From positions 26,574,189 through 26,638,188 of the forward strand of contig NC_088645.1 of NCBI RefSeq assembly GCF_964019385.1: a stretch of 64,000 bases of DNA, in the 5' to 3' direction. The first letter of the stretch is position 1. Each line of letters starts with the position of its first letter. Source of the DNA: Sycon ciliatum. Lineage: Eukaryota; Porifera; Calcarea; Leucosolenida; Sycettidae. Below are positions 1 to 9,762 of the stretch, piece after piece. The position numbers were made by a program, and so were the translations under genes. The notes beneath the pieces are model-generated. The model was given only the letters and a program-made list of their open reading frames with translations, ran no database searches and was not told where the DNA came from.

Positions 1-427
1 GTTAAAGGTGCAGCGCAGCATCACTTACAGTTGAGATATGATGGTCAGAACAGTCGCTGTGACATAGCCCATATGCCAGGCACTAACCTATGCACAAACT
101 GACTACCTGTGGACATCGCCTGCCGTGCATCAGCTATGTGATGTGAGCAAACGGATACACATGGAGAATGAACAACCATTTTTGTCCTGAATTTTCTCGC
201 TCAGAGAGTGATTTTGGGTGAGCGCATATTTCACACCATTTCCAAAGTCAGGTGTGGTATGAGCATCATTTCTCTCCTTTTTTTGTGTATAAAGTATCTT
301 TCATTTCCTTCCCATTGACTATAATTATAGCGGCACATGAAGTATTGTTTCCCCAGTACCTAGTCCCAGTGCCAGTGATGTATTGAGCTAGTATTGTGAC
401 ACTGTACCGTTGTGTATGCTCATGCAG
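1..427. other. Intron or upstream sequence, no gene seen
   Basis: No convincing exon is visible. The right edge is the splice acceptor (…catgcag) of the first recognisable exon at 428, which enters in phase 1, so coding exons must exist to the left of the window. Confidence 0.5.
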
Positions 428-748
428 GTCAACCTGTCAGTCTAATTGCTGTTGGTACAGGACAAACAACAACAGCATTCACAGTGACATTTGGTGATGG
501 ACAACCTACAGCCAATGTTACCATTTACTTACCTGTATGTATTGTGGCCAGTGGATCAGGACCATTCATTCGACTAGAGAAGACTGATGGTAGTCTAGTG
601 TTGGGTGAGACAGGTGCCTTCACTGTGTTTGGAAGAGCACCTGTAAACAACACAGTACATCCTATACTGGACACTTTATACACTGGACTGTACCATTGCA
701 GAACAGTGGATCACAACTCAACACAAACATATCAACTCAACATTGTAG
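428..748 (+). CDS. Exon: Ig-like module of a receptor-type gene
   Basis: Internal exon of 321 bp (107 codons) between acceptor …catgcag and donor GTAAGT at 749, phase 1 at both ends. The translation has Ig-fold landmarks: a first cysteine in LPVCIVAS and a second in the F-strand-like LYTGLYHCRTV, with N-glycosylation sequons (NVT, NNT, NST). A whole Ig domain in one phase 1-1 exon is the usual arrangement of extracellular modules. It is the leftmost of the plus-strand series sharing this phase (2955, 9763, 10627, 12565, 16077, 20796, 39092), inferred to be one membrane receptor or adhesion molecule. Upstream exons including the signal peptide would lie outside the window. The family of the Ig fold (I, V or other) cannot be decided by eye. 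Confidence 0.75.
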
Positions 749-1198
749 GTAAGTATGAACTGGCTTCTTTCTTTCTGATGCATGGAATGTGAAGACAAAG
801 AGCGCATTGGTTTAAAACGAGACACCCGAGCAACAGAAAGCCTCCTCCCTGATCACGAAGTTGCATATGACGCAAGCAATGTATCAGACGAGTTGCGGCA
901 CTCTTGGTTGCAAAAAGACGCGAGGAGTATGTTTATAAAGCATGATGTGTACCATGTATCCCTGCTGAAGTCAACAATGAACAGTTTTAGAGCTTTTTTA
1001 CTCAGTTCCTTGCCTCAACAGTACAAAGTACACACAAACTCACACCTACACTGAACACCTTCACCCCGCCCACTGAGTGACTCAGACACAACATATTCAC
1101 ACAATTTTACATTCACAGTGACACTCAATCATACATGTACATGATACCTACTCATATTCACGCTGATGGAGTAGTCATATAGCAGCGAAACTAAATGC
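749..1198. other. Intron, no feature seen
   Basis: Begins with a strong donor. Short open frames here have no recognisable content. Confidence 0.4.
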
Positions 1199-2265
1199 AT
1201 GGTGGCAGAGCACGTCTCTACTAGGTTCCTGGTATGTGGCACTGGCAGTGTTGATGCCGACCATCTCCTGATGTCTATTGCTGGTCAACAGGTGGAATGG
1301 ATCTCGTCGTTTGTGTATCTCGGCAACTTCATATCGCCGGATACCAGCATGTCAGCTGAGCTTGATCGCCGGATTGCCAGTGCAGCACGAGCTTTTGGTG
1401 CTCTTCGCTGCATCTTTGATGATGGAAACCCGTCATTGTGCACTAAGAGATTGATTTACAGCGCATGTGTGGTGTCGGTACTGCTGTACGGCACCGAGTG
1501 TTGTCCAGTCCTGCGACGTAACGACTTCCGCATTGATGGTTTTCACCACTCTTGCTTGCGTATCATCTTGCCTCTTTGCCGAGTTTTCCCATTCCTGGGT
1601 TACTTGGACCTCATTCGCTTCCTTGTCTTTGGACATGCTCAGTCCGTTGAGTTTGCGAATTCAAATAAACACAACCAACCCAACCATCTTGGGTGGGTCT
1701 CGGCAAGATCAAAAGTCAGATTCGGTGACCAATGGAGAGCTGAGGTAAAGATGGGGGAAAGCCAGTATTTTTATCCACCTGCTTCTGCAAGCGACACATG
1801 AAGTGCCTTGGACATGTTGCACATATGCAGGATACCAGGCAACCTAATGAGCACCGCAAACCTGTATCGGAACAGAGAGGTAGCTGACAATGTTCTTCAT
1901 GCGAGCGCCGGGTCCGCAGTGCTGGAGGTTCGGCGGTCCACAACTGCCCCAACTCCCGGACTCTCCCCGCGACATCGTCTCAGGCTCCGTACCGGGCGGC
2001 GGTGTCTACCATTGCTGCTCAGGCGACTCCTCCGCCGCCGCATGTGCGGCACGTCCTCTCATGCTGCAAGGCCCACTGTGGGGCCTGTGGTCGGTGCTGC
2101 CGCTCTACTCGTGGATTCCAAATCCATAGATGCCAAAGATGGCTCTCTCGCCGTGCCGATTGAATATGGTCCCTAACCTCTCGGCAGACTGCCGACTTTC
2201 TGCCGTCGCTCGTCGTTTCCATGTTGTCGGCCCCGCCAAGGGACACATGACCGTAATGGCAGTGT
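1199..2265 (+). mobile_element. LINE fragment: reverse transcriptase C-terminal part
   Basis: Remnant of a non-LTR retrotransposon lying in the receptor gene intron. The frame 1199-1801 contains the conserved region after the RT palm: FVYLGNFISPD, then ELDRRIASAARAFGAL, then YSACVVSVLLYGTECCPV and the DGFHHSCLRIIL block, typical of LINE ORF2 C-termini. Further on, in shifted frames, are the HVAHMQD block (variant of GHVLRM) and a cysteine-rich stretch CGACGRCC followed by FQIHRC near 2080-2120, like the terminal zinc-finger of such proteins. Frameshifts and 5-prime truncation make it dead. The clade is not determined. Confidence 0.7.
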
Positions 2266-2276
2266 TCACCAGGACC

Positions 2277-2383
<107 letters not shown>

Positions 2384-2570
2384 GATGAGTGTGAGCGTAT
2401 GTGTGAAAGTGTGTGAGAGTGTGGACTTGGGTGCGTGTCTGGGTTATTGAGGACGTTTGGTCGTGTGTTGGAGTTAGTGTATAGGTTTGTGTGTTGTTGT
2501 TTATTGTACGCATGCACGGGTCCGTGTGTGTGTATGTGTGTATGTGCGGATACGAGAGCATGTATATGCG

Positions 2571-2954
2571 TGGTTCCACTGTATTCGTTGCCTGTATTCC
2601 CCGTTTCATACCAGAAACGTGTTTTCCTGATGACGGGGCAAGCGTGAAACTCTGAGTTCCAATTCTGTTCCGACTTACTTGTAATACTATCTTCCACTAT
2701 TTATTGATCAAGGTTTCTGCCCTACAAAGTCCTTTGTCTCGGAGAGGCGTTTTTCAGGCGACCTCAACCCATCTGTATACACCACTGGCTGGGGCTACTT
2801 CTGCAAACATTCGTTTATCGTACTGGAAGCGGCTTTACCCGTCACTGCACGACCAGTTGTGTATTTGGTTTTCTTGGGTGCATCATAGACTGTGCTGACC
2901 TGGACAGTCTTTTCATACATTTCATTACTGTTTCCCTGTGTCCTTTTTGTACAG
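2571..2954. other. Intron, no feature seen
   Basis: No coding or repeat signal recognised. It ends in the pyrimidine-rich acceptor tract tttccctgtgtcctttttg. Confidence 0.4.
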
Positions 2955-3344
2955 CTCAACAGGTTCAGTCAGGACCATCCCCTACACCACTGACATTGAC
3001 CAACACGGGTGATACTCACACCATACCATGCGTGTCAAGTGGAAACTTTCCTCTCAACTCATCTTGGAACTCAACATTAACTCTGGACACACAGATGATA
3101 CAGGCGGTGACACATACGAATATGGTGAACTCAACTTTCAGCTTCCAGCAGAATGATGCTCAGATTGTGTATACAGAAAGTGATACATCAGGTGTTACCT
3201 TCACTGTAACCTGTACAACATTGTATACTACAAACTTTGATTGTGATGCAAATGATTCTACTCCTGCACGTCCACAAAGTGTAATTGACAGATGTGTAAA
3301 TGCTTCCAAGCCAATACCTACCACTGCCTCTGTCACTATCCGAG
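2955..3344 (+). CDS. Exon: second Ig-like module
   Basis: Internal exon of 390 bp (130 codons), acceptor …ttttgtacag, donor GTTTGT at 3345, phase 1 at both ends. The translated module has a B-strand-like TIPCVSSG, a tryptophan in NSSWNSTL, and FTVTCTTL as the second cysteine strand, followed by a cysteine-containing extension (FDCDAND, DRCVNAS). Several N-glycosylation sequons support an extracellular location. Same gene as exon 428-748. An alternative acceptor 8 bp downstream (after 2962) would break the phase and is not preferred. The donor is weaker than its neighbours. Confidence 0.7.
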
Positions 3345-3869
3345 GTTTGTATTTGTTCAGAATTATTTGGTTTGAATGCATAACAAGTGTGATGAGGGCA
3401 CTGAAAACTTGAGATATCACTGTCACAGTAGAATGCAGTTGACAAACTCATTCATGCCATCCAAAACACATGATTTCCTCATGACGGTTGTAGTACATAC
3501 AATTTACTGAAGTAGGTAACATATTCTCTAGTGCTGAAAGATTACGAGCAACTTGGTCAGAATGTTGGGCACCTACTTCGAAGTATCTATTTAGTTTGGT
3601 AATACACGTACGAAATCAATACCGCCTCTCCTATCAATTGGGTCAAGCTACAAAAGTAAAAAGAACAGCCTGCAGACACTGGGCTTTGCCTTGTTTGTAC
3701 AAAGGACGGCAACTCCGTTAAATTATCAAGGGGATTCGGTAATAGAAATACCTAGATGTTAGCAGAAATCACCCTTGTAGTGGGATCCAAGAACTTCAAT
3801 CTCTCTGAAAAGTTTTTCAAAGTAGGAAGAAGAATGAAACTGAAGACACCACTGCAGCTGTACTTATGG
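3345..3869. other. Intron, no feature seen
   Basis: No exon or repeat recognised before the hairpin element beginning near 3870. Confidence 0.35.
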
Positions 3870-4552
3870 TTGATAATATGGTGGTAAAGACACACCTGGC
3901 AGTATGGCGGTAAACACACGCCTGCCCACACACGCTCTCTAAGCTGCAAAGTTCTGGCACAGAGCTCTCCTTCTCACCACCACCACCACCACCACCACCA
4001 CCACCACCACCACCACCACCACCACCACCACCACCACCACCACCACCACCACCACCGACACCACCACCACCACCACCACCACCACCACCACCACCACCAC
4101 CACCACCACCACCACCACCACCACCACCACCACCACCACCACCACCACCACCACCACCACCACCACCACCACCACCACCACCACCACCACCACCACCACC
4201 ACCACCACCACCACCACCACCACCACCACCACCACCACCATCAGTTCGCGCCTGGCGCCTAGTCGATGCATGGTTGGCGGTGTCCGACATAGCAGGCTGG
4301 TACATCAAGTAGCTTATTGCACATAGAAGATTACACAGCAACAACATAGCTTGATTGCGACGTATGAGTCCAGTGGGGACGAAAGGTACGTCGCAATCTA
4401 GACAAGGCGCCAGGCGCGAACTGATGGTGGTGGTGGTGGTGGTGAGAAGGAGAGCTCTGTGCCAGAACTTTGCAGCTTAGATAGTGTGTGTGGGCAGGCG
4501 TGTGTTTACTGCCATGTTGTTAGGTGTGTCTTTACCACAATTTTATTAATCA
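3870..4552. mobile_element. Palindromic (hairpin) non-autonomous element
   Basis: Two long inverted arms (3870-4260 and 4405-4552) match closely over the outer block with TGGTAAAGACACACCT, the block with AAGCTGCAAAGTTCTGGCAC, and the inner TCAGTTCGCGCCTGGCGCC. They flank a 144-base loop. The only large length difference is the triplet array: about 266 bp of CAC in the left arm and about 18 bp of GGT in the right. The loop contains its own perfect 12-bp stem (gattgcgacgta / tacgtcgcaatc). No coding capacity. The young Gypsy element at 4572 sits about 20 bp beyond the right arm. Confidence 0.7.
3975..4240. repeat. (CAC)n triplet microsatellite
   Basis: About 266 bp of nearly perfect CAC with a single interruption (CGACAC) near 4056. 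It lies in one arm of the hairpin element. Poly-valine or poly-glycine frames across it are repeat artefacts. Confidence 0.97.
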
Positions 4553-4571
4553 GGAAGAGATAAAAACATTC

Positions 4572-4754
4572 TGTAACAGTTTTCCCCTGTTCTCTATAAC
4601 TTTACACTCCCTCGCACCTCATGCGTCTTACGCCTGTCTATTAGCACCTTCATTGGCGCCATTGCCACATGTATACTATCACATTTTGCATATAACTGGT
4701 CGAGGCGCGCTCAACCAGGCCTCTTACTTTTCAAGTTTGATTAAACCTGTTACA
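4572..4754 (+). repeat. 5-prime LTR of chromovirus derivative
   Basis: 183 bp starting TGTAACAG and ending CTGTTACA (TG…CA, with matching inverted ends). It is preceded by the target duplication CATTC and identical by eye to 7257-7439. Confidence 0.93.
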
Positions 4755-4755
4755 C

Positions 4756-4773
4756 TGGTAGCAGAGGATGGTT
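4756..4773 (+). promoter_or_regulatory. Primer-binding site, initiator tRNA-Met type
   Basis: TGGTAGCAGAGGATGGTT, one base after the LTR, is complementary to the 3-prime end of eukaryotic initiator tRNA-Met as known from the family. The ATG within it (4768) is also the first in-frame start of gag. Confidence 0.8.
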
Positions 4774-5613
4774 CCTACTCTGCTTTTGGCAGGTGTTCTG
4801 GTCGCTCTGCTTACGCTCCTCGTACTCGTCGTTCGGCTGATAAACGATATCAAGACCGCTCAGCGCGTTAGCCAAGGAAACCGAACGATACATCCGAACT
4901 CGGAACCGTGGGAGCCAACACCCCGCCTTACGAAAGAGCCGCCTGTGTTTGGAGGAGATTCCGCTACATTCAAAGAATGGACGTTTGCAATGGACATGGC
5001 CCTACGGTCGTTGGCGCTCCCAAATGCGGCACAGAGGGTCGACTACGCGGCAGGATTTTTGACTGGAAACGCTCGTCTTTGGTTGATAGCGGCATTGGAA
5101 GCTAACCAAGTGTTTTCCGACTGGCCTGCTCTGAAAGCGGCACTTGGCGATGTGTACGGACCACGGCACAACGAGGAAACATCGCGTATGGGACTAATTT
5201 CCGCAGCGCAGCGCGGGTCGCTGGACGCATACATTGCTGCTTTCACTCGCCTCAGCCTGCAAGTGCCGGAAATCGACCACCACACCAGAGCGCTGCTGTT
5301 CGTCAGGGGTCTAGTGCCGCACATCCAGCGACAGGTCATGCGTGAGCATCCACGTACCCTGGAGCAAGCTGTCATGGCAGCAAACACCGTGGAGCAGTCG
5401 TCAGGGCCACCGGCGTCGGGGCCACCAGCCAGTAGAGAGTCGCGTTCCGTGCCCAGCTTCCGTGGTCAGACTCAGGGCCTCCGCAAGCTGACGGACCAAG
5501 AGCGTGTCCAACTGCGAGCAATGGGACACTGCTTTGCTTGCAGGAAGCCAGGCCACCTCGCTAAAGACTGTACTGAGGGTGGACAGCGCTACCCAAACGC
5601 TGGTCGCCAGTAA
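4768..5613 (+). CDS. Gag of Gypsy chromovirus derivative
   Basis: Open frame of 281 codons. Residues about 5-24 form a strongly hydrophobic stretch (LLLAGVLVALLTLLVLVVRL). Residues about 55-205 fit the retrotransposon gag capsid fold (FKEWTFAMDMAL, LTGNARLWL, DVYGPRH, RLSLQVPEID, FVRGLVPHIQRQV). A CCHC knuckle CFACRKPGHLAKDC lies near residue 256. Gag packages element RNA in cytoplasmic particles. The start lies inside the primer-binding site, and the next methionines lie within the capsid, so this start is plausible but unproven. The stop TAA at 5611-5613 sits in the stem of the predicted frameshift signal. The frame is intact, as expected for a recent insertion. Confidence 0.85.
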   Translation: MVPTLLLAGVLVALLTLLVLVVRLINDIKTAQRVSQGNRTIHPNSEPWEPTPRLTKEPPVFGGDSATFKEWTFAMDMALRSLALPNAAQRVDYAAGFLTGNARLWLIAALEANQVFSDWPALKAALGDVYGPRHNEETSRMGLISAAQRGSLDAYIAAFTRLSLQVPEIDHHTRALLFVRGLVPHIQRQVMREHPRTLEQAVMAANTVEQSSGPPASGPPASRESRSVPSFRGQTQGLRKLTDQERVQLRAMGHCFACRKPGHLAKDCTEGGQRYPNAGRQ

Positions 5614-5651
5614 GAAAGGGGGTGCGCTTACTGGCGACGACCCAAGCACCC
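5592..5651 (+). promoter_or_regulatory. Predicted -1 ribosomal frameshift signal
   Basis: A slippery heptamer CCCAAAC (5592-5598) is correctly phased on the gag frame (C CCA AAC). After 4 bases comes a perfect 12-bp stem, 5603-5614 with 5627-5638. Its loop contains GGGTGC (5620-5625), which can pair with GCACCC (5646-5651) to form an H-type pseudoknot. The protease frame is -1 to gag, is open from 5577 across the gag stop, and has no ATG at its beginning, so frameshifting explains its expression. Confidence 0.75.
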
Positions 5652-6551
5652 ACGCCGGTACCAGTCGCTAACCGGTTCGGAGCTCTGGAGGTTGAAGACG
5701 TTGCTCTCCAGGAACCTACGGAGCCGGAGACACCCATAGCTGTAGGAAATTGTCCCGTTGCAGAAAGGTGTCATGTCAGCAACGTCAGCGTCGGCAATGA
5801 ACCTGAACACGACCTACTGCGCATACAGGGAAAGATCGGCGGTCGCCGTGCAGTGATGCTGATAGATTCCGGTTCGACGCATGACTTCATTGCAGACAGT
5901 TTTGTTCGAAAGCATCATCTTGACACGGATGCAAGCTCAGCAGTGCTGAGCGTAACATTGGCGGACGGCTCGACCAGCGAGGTCCCGCAGATTTCCACAC
6001 GCACGCTAAGGGTGACAGTCGGGGGCTTCAGTGAGGAACAGCACTTTACTGTGTACCCCCTGACTCGCTACGACGCTATTCTTGGCAAGCCGTGGCTTAC
6101 AAGGAACAACCCCAGCATCAACTTCCGTACGAACGAAGTTCAGTTGGACGGTGAGCCCTTTGTTGCCAAATTGCCTTCAGCTAACCCGCCGACAGCCGAC
6201 CGGCCATCTGTGGAAAGCATGTTTATCAGTGGCCGACAAGCTCGTCATGCCCTGAGGAGTGGAGCCGAGGGGTTTCTTGCATGGGTCACTGCTGCAAACG
6301 AGGAGAATCGTTCCGGGCCACAACTCCAGGAATCAGAGCAACAAGACATCCAGAACCTGCTCAAGAGGTACCAGGATTTATTTCCAGACGAGCTGCCGAA
6401 TGAGCTTCCACAGCTGTCAGAATTACTTGAGAAGGGATTCATTGAGCCAAAGCACCACCCGACTTCCTCAACCCTATTCAGGGAGGCAGAGATTCAGCTG
6501 ATTGGTTGCAAGCAAGACAAGACGCGGTCAAGATCTCACAAGATGCGCTAG
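5622..6551 (+). CDS. Protease and truncated pol of chromovirus derivative
   Basis: This frame is -1 to gag and open from about 5577; the 5622 boundary is only the first GTG, not a real start. The pepsin-like retroviral protease is clear: MLIDSGSTHDFI holds the catalytic Asp (DSG), followed by YDAILGKPWL as the second conserved block. After a linker comes YQDLFPDELP, the usual N-terminal edge of Gypsy reverse transcriptase, then LLEKGFIEP. The frame then runs into unrelated sequence, marking the deletion junction between about 6400 and 6505. The RT catalytic core, RNase H and the integrase DDE core are absent. The product would be a Gag-protease fusion of the frameshifted ribosomes. Confidence 0.8.
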   Translation: MRLLATTQAPTPVPVANRFGALEVEDVALQEPTEPETPIAVGNCPVAERCHVSNVSVGNEPEHDLLRIQGKIGGRRAVMLIDSGSTHDFIADSFVRKHHLDTDASSAVLSVTLADGSTSEVPQISTRTLRVTVGGFSEEQHFTVYPLTRYDAILGKPWLTRNNPSINFRTNEVQLDGEPFVAKLPSANPPTADRPSVESMFISGRQARHALRSGAEGFLAWVTAANEENRSGPQLQESEQQDIQNLLKRYQDLFPDELPNELPQLSELLEKGFIEPKHHPTSSTLFREAEIQLIGCKQDKTRSRSHKMR

Positions 6552-7057
6552 TGGCAGCTCAAGCTCGTCAGGCCTTCTATGCAGATCGGACAAGGGCCGA
6601 GGGAAAGCTGAAGGTGGGAGATTTGGTAATGGTCTACCGGGATTTCCTCCTGACTCCTGAAGCTCGGGACCGACCATCCCATAAATTACGCCCCAAGTGG
6701 TTTGGCCCCTTTCCTATAACCCATGTGGTCGGCCCGAATGCCTACAAGCTCAAGTTGCCTCATACCAGCCGCTGTCACCCGGTATTTAATGTGTCGGCAC
6801 TCCGTGCCTACGAGAAGAACGCTATTCCTAATAGGAGACAGCCTACGCCTCCGCCTATCACGGACCTTGATGGTCATGCCCGCTATGTGGTGGAGAACAT
6901 TCTCAGTCACCGCCGCCGGCAGAATCAGCTTCAGTACCTAGTCAAGTGGCAAGGCTACTCTGATGCCACTTGGGAGCCTGAACATTATTTGTTGGATGAA
7001 TCTGGTAATGACATTGTTCCACTTCAGAAGTACAAAACCTTGGCTTCTGCCCGCTGA
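6506..7057 (+). CDS. Integrase C-terminus with chromodomain (remnant)
   Basis: Frame of 183 codons out of frame with the protease. It begins in the integrase C-terminal helix region (QARQAFYADRTRAEGKLKVGDLV), continues with the GPY/F-like block (LRPKWFGPFPITHVVG and HPVFNVSALRAY), and ends with a chromodomain (RYVVENILSHRRR, YLVKWQGYSDATWEP, about residues 127-170). Chromodomains of this group direct integration to marked chromatin. The deletion leaves it without the integrase core and in another frame, so it probably is not translated as part of pol. Its good preservation reflects youth of the copy rather than function. Confidence 0.85.
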   Translation: MQARQDAVKISQDALVAAQARQAFYADRTRAEGKLKVGDLVMVYRDFLLTPEARDRPSHKLRPKWFGPFPITHVVGPNAYKLKLPHTSRCHPVFNVSALRAYEKNAIPNRRQPTPPPITDLDGHARYVVENILSHRRRQNQLQYLVKWQGYSDATWEPEHYLLDESGNDIVPLQKYKTLASAR

Positions 7058-7243
7058 GTTTTGCAGTTGAACTTCTAGTTTCATCTTACACATTTGTTGA
7101 GCTTATTACACTTTATTTGCATGGAGTTTCAGTCGTCTTATTGTGTTACTTCAGTGCGAAGCCTTTTTTCGTCTCGCACGTGTTTGCGCTTATTGTACTC
7201 TATTCCACTTGAGCATTTGGGTTATAAGCTCCTTCCTCTCCAT

Positions 7244-7256
7244 AGGAGGGGGATGA
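7244..7256 (+). promoter_or_regulatory. Polypurine tract of chromovirus derivative
   Basis: AGGAGGGGGATGA lies immediately before the 3-prime LTR, the normal site of plus-strand priming. Confidence 0.75.
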
Positions 7257-7439
7257 TGTAACAGTTTTCCCCTGTTCTCTATAACTTTACACTCCCTCGC
7301 ACCTCATGCGTCTTACGCCTGTCTATTAGCACCTTCATTGGCGCCATTGCCACATGTATACTATCACATTTTGCATATAACTGGTCGAGGCGCGCTCAAC
7401 CAGGCCTCTTACTTTTCAAGTTTGATTAAACCTGTTACA
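7257..7439 (+). repeat. 3-prime LTR of chromovirus derivative
   Basis: 183 bp, identical by eye to 4572-4754, followed directly by the target duplication CATTC. Confidence 0.93.
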
Positions 7440-7444
7440 CATTC

Positions 7445-7850
7445 ATACTTAGAACGTGTGTGCCTTGGACAGATACTTTTCACCTTAATCCTCAAGGCCA
7501 AGGAATTTGTGACATCATGTTCAGCGCCGTTTCAGGAGACATTCTCATATCCTCCAAAAACATTGGTTGCGGTTGAGCGAAGAACAATGAAATAGGGGGT
7601 GTGACCGATGTCTAGCATCTCAGTATCGTGTTGAAGCTGTTTTCCAGGTTTAATGTGGTTGACAATTATCGATTTCCTTGATGAGTCTGAGATCGTCATA
7701 AGTCTGTCTGCAATAGCTCTTCTGTGAGCGAAGGCTTTTCAATATTATGTGAAGTAGAACCGACAGTGTGATGGAACATCAAACGATGTGCACTCAAAAT
7801 CCAGGCATTGTATTCTCGCTGTCATTTGGAGACCCACAGTATTTAGGTTA
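7445..7850. other. Intron, no feature seen
   Basis: Flank of the Gypsy derivative. No coding signal recognised. Confidence 0.35.
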
Positions 7851-8205
7851 ATTAAGAGAGCATGTCTGAGAAAACCAGAACATATGTGCAAGTCGATCTC
7901 TCAGATTTCGCTAAAATTTTGCAGGTAGGTTTGCTTTGGGGTGTAGATCGACATTTCAAAGCCCACGCAAAATCTTTTGAAGGGAACCATGAAATTGGCA
8001 TACCCCTCAATATTGGCCCAATATTGGCACGATTTTTGGGTCTACAAACGAGCCACGGCACAGCGTACAAGAACAAGCAACGAACAAAACTCCATCAAGC
8101 CAACATTACCTCACCTTAGAAGAGTTCTTAGGGCAGCACCGCTTAGCCACGCCAGCATCCCTGAAGACCAGGGCAACCATCCTTTGACGCCTTTGATGCT
8201 CTCTT
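7851..8205. repeat. Dispersed repeat family A, copy 1
   Basis: About 350 bp that aligns along its length with 48642-48995 in the same orientation (shared blocks ATTAAGAGAGC, TTTGCAGGTAGGTT, CTTAGCCACGCCAGCATCC). The short open frame inside has no known domain. Both copies are diverged, so this is an old interspersed repeat of unknown class. Confidence 0.8.
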
Positions 8206-9762
8206 AACCCTTTGAGGTGCCACTGAACGCGTGAAAATGCGCAATTGCAGTTCACTCCACCATTTCCATCATAACTTACGTTCTGTTTGCTTGATTTTGA
8301 CAGTCTAGGGCTCTTTGAAACGCTCTGTCCGCTGCCAAGAGAATGAGGCCACGCTCAACTCCGTGGGAGCCACAAAGCCTGCTCCAGAGCGCAGGGAATC
8401 GCCATAGGTCGGGCCTCGTGTTGAAAGAAATATTTCTAAATTTCATCCCAATGCCATTTCGCTGTCGTTTCTTGCACAGCTCTGGATTTTTTTGCATCTC
8501 AATCAGTAGTTTCGACGTCATTACACCCACACGTCATCAGCTGGCTGCACACCACGTGATTAAAGTCTTTCACTTTCACAAACGGAGATGTGTATGTTGC
8601 GCCCTTACCTGTGCATCTGCCTCACAAACGCCGTCGATCATACAAAGAATACATTATCCATTGGTTTCAGGGAAATGAAAACGGGAACGTCGGAAAACAA
8701 ATTAGACTATTACCACCAGGACTCGAACCAGGAAACATCGATCATGAGCTACATCTCATGTGCTGAAGTTCTTGGAGTAAATTATTAGTAAAATGAAACG
8801 TTAGATTCTTGAAAAGAAATGGAGTTTAAGGTCAAGTGTATTGGTCAGCTATCCCCAGTATATACTGAGGTACTCAAGTGTTGTGTGTTGAGTACAGAGC
8901 CAGTAGCTTGCGCAGTGGATAGTTCTATAGAAAATCAATACACAAAAATCAACACTTGACAAATTTACAAACCCTATGGAGACATTTACCATGACCCGTG
9001 GCACATATGGCCAGGCCTATAATTAACCCAAGGATATAAGGAGGACACTGGGGCGACCTCTGGCACTGCACCAACTGCCAATATTATTGCAATTTCGTTT
9101 GCCGTGGTATGCTCCTGCAGCAACTCAGAATCATCACCTTGCATGACATTGTACAGCACTTGAGCTAGACTTCGAGGCTAATTTACACAGCCCAAAGACC
9201 TTACTGCTCTATATACTTACTTACCATGATGATCGTGATCACATTGTCTGTCTTTCTCCTTTATTCTCTCGATCATTATTTTCTTTTGTCTTCTTCTTCT
9301 CCTCTCTTTGTTATGGTCTATCAGTAGGAGGTGCATTCTGTTAAAAAGAATCCTCTCTATGGCATGTACCCAAGTATATTACATACAAACATGGATGCTT
9401 TCCAGTACATGAACGCAAGCTCTCCCATTCCAGATAATTATTGTTCACAGTCATGTCGGGGGTGGTTGTTGTTCTTATTCCCGCTTGCGTCAAATGTCAC
9501 CCATTCTTTGTCCTAATTGTGAAAAGAAGAAGGACAAATGTTACGAGTTATGACTCCGAGTTACACTCTTTGACCTGTTGATATAATGTGAATATTTGGT
9601 TTTCAGCAGAAGACAAGCTGCACAACTCTGGTGTACACTTGTGAGACCGGGCTAACTAGATATTGTCTGCTTTTAATGGTATTGAAACATAGCAAGACTT
9701 GTATCGTTGAGATTTTCACGTATTCTGAGTAACCGCCCTGAATTATGCCTCTTCGTGTCTAG
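8206..9762. other. Intron with tRNA-like remnant, otherwise featureless
   Basis: No exon recognised. On the minus strand, 8719-8729 reads GGTTCGAGTCC, a perfect polymerase III B-box, with a TAGCTCATGA-like A-box region near 8745; this is probably a tRNA-derived SINE remnant (about 8700-8795). The remainder up to the acceptor at 9762 shows no recognisable element. Confidence 0.4.

Larger units (their letters stand above)
4572..7439 (+). mobile_element. Gypsy chromovirus deletion derivative, full ends
   Basis: Complete LTR retroelement of 2868 bp: 183-bp LTRs at both ends that read as identical, 5-bp target duplication CATTC (4567-4571 and 7440-7444), primer-binding site next to the 5-prime LTR, and a purine-rich tract just before the 3-prime LTR. 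Inside are gag, protease and the integrase C-terminus with chromodomain, but most of reverse transcriptase, RNase H and the integrase core are missing. The insertion therefore had to be mobilised in trans by an autonomous relative, unless the deletion arose after insertion. Identical LTRs indicate very recent insertion. Confidence 0.92.

Noticed and set aside
3817..4347. Long poly-Gly and poly-Val reading frames on the minus strand
   Set aside because: They are translations of the (CAC)n array, with no other protein-like content.
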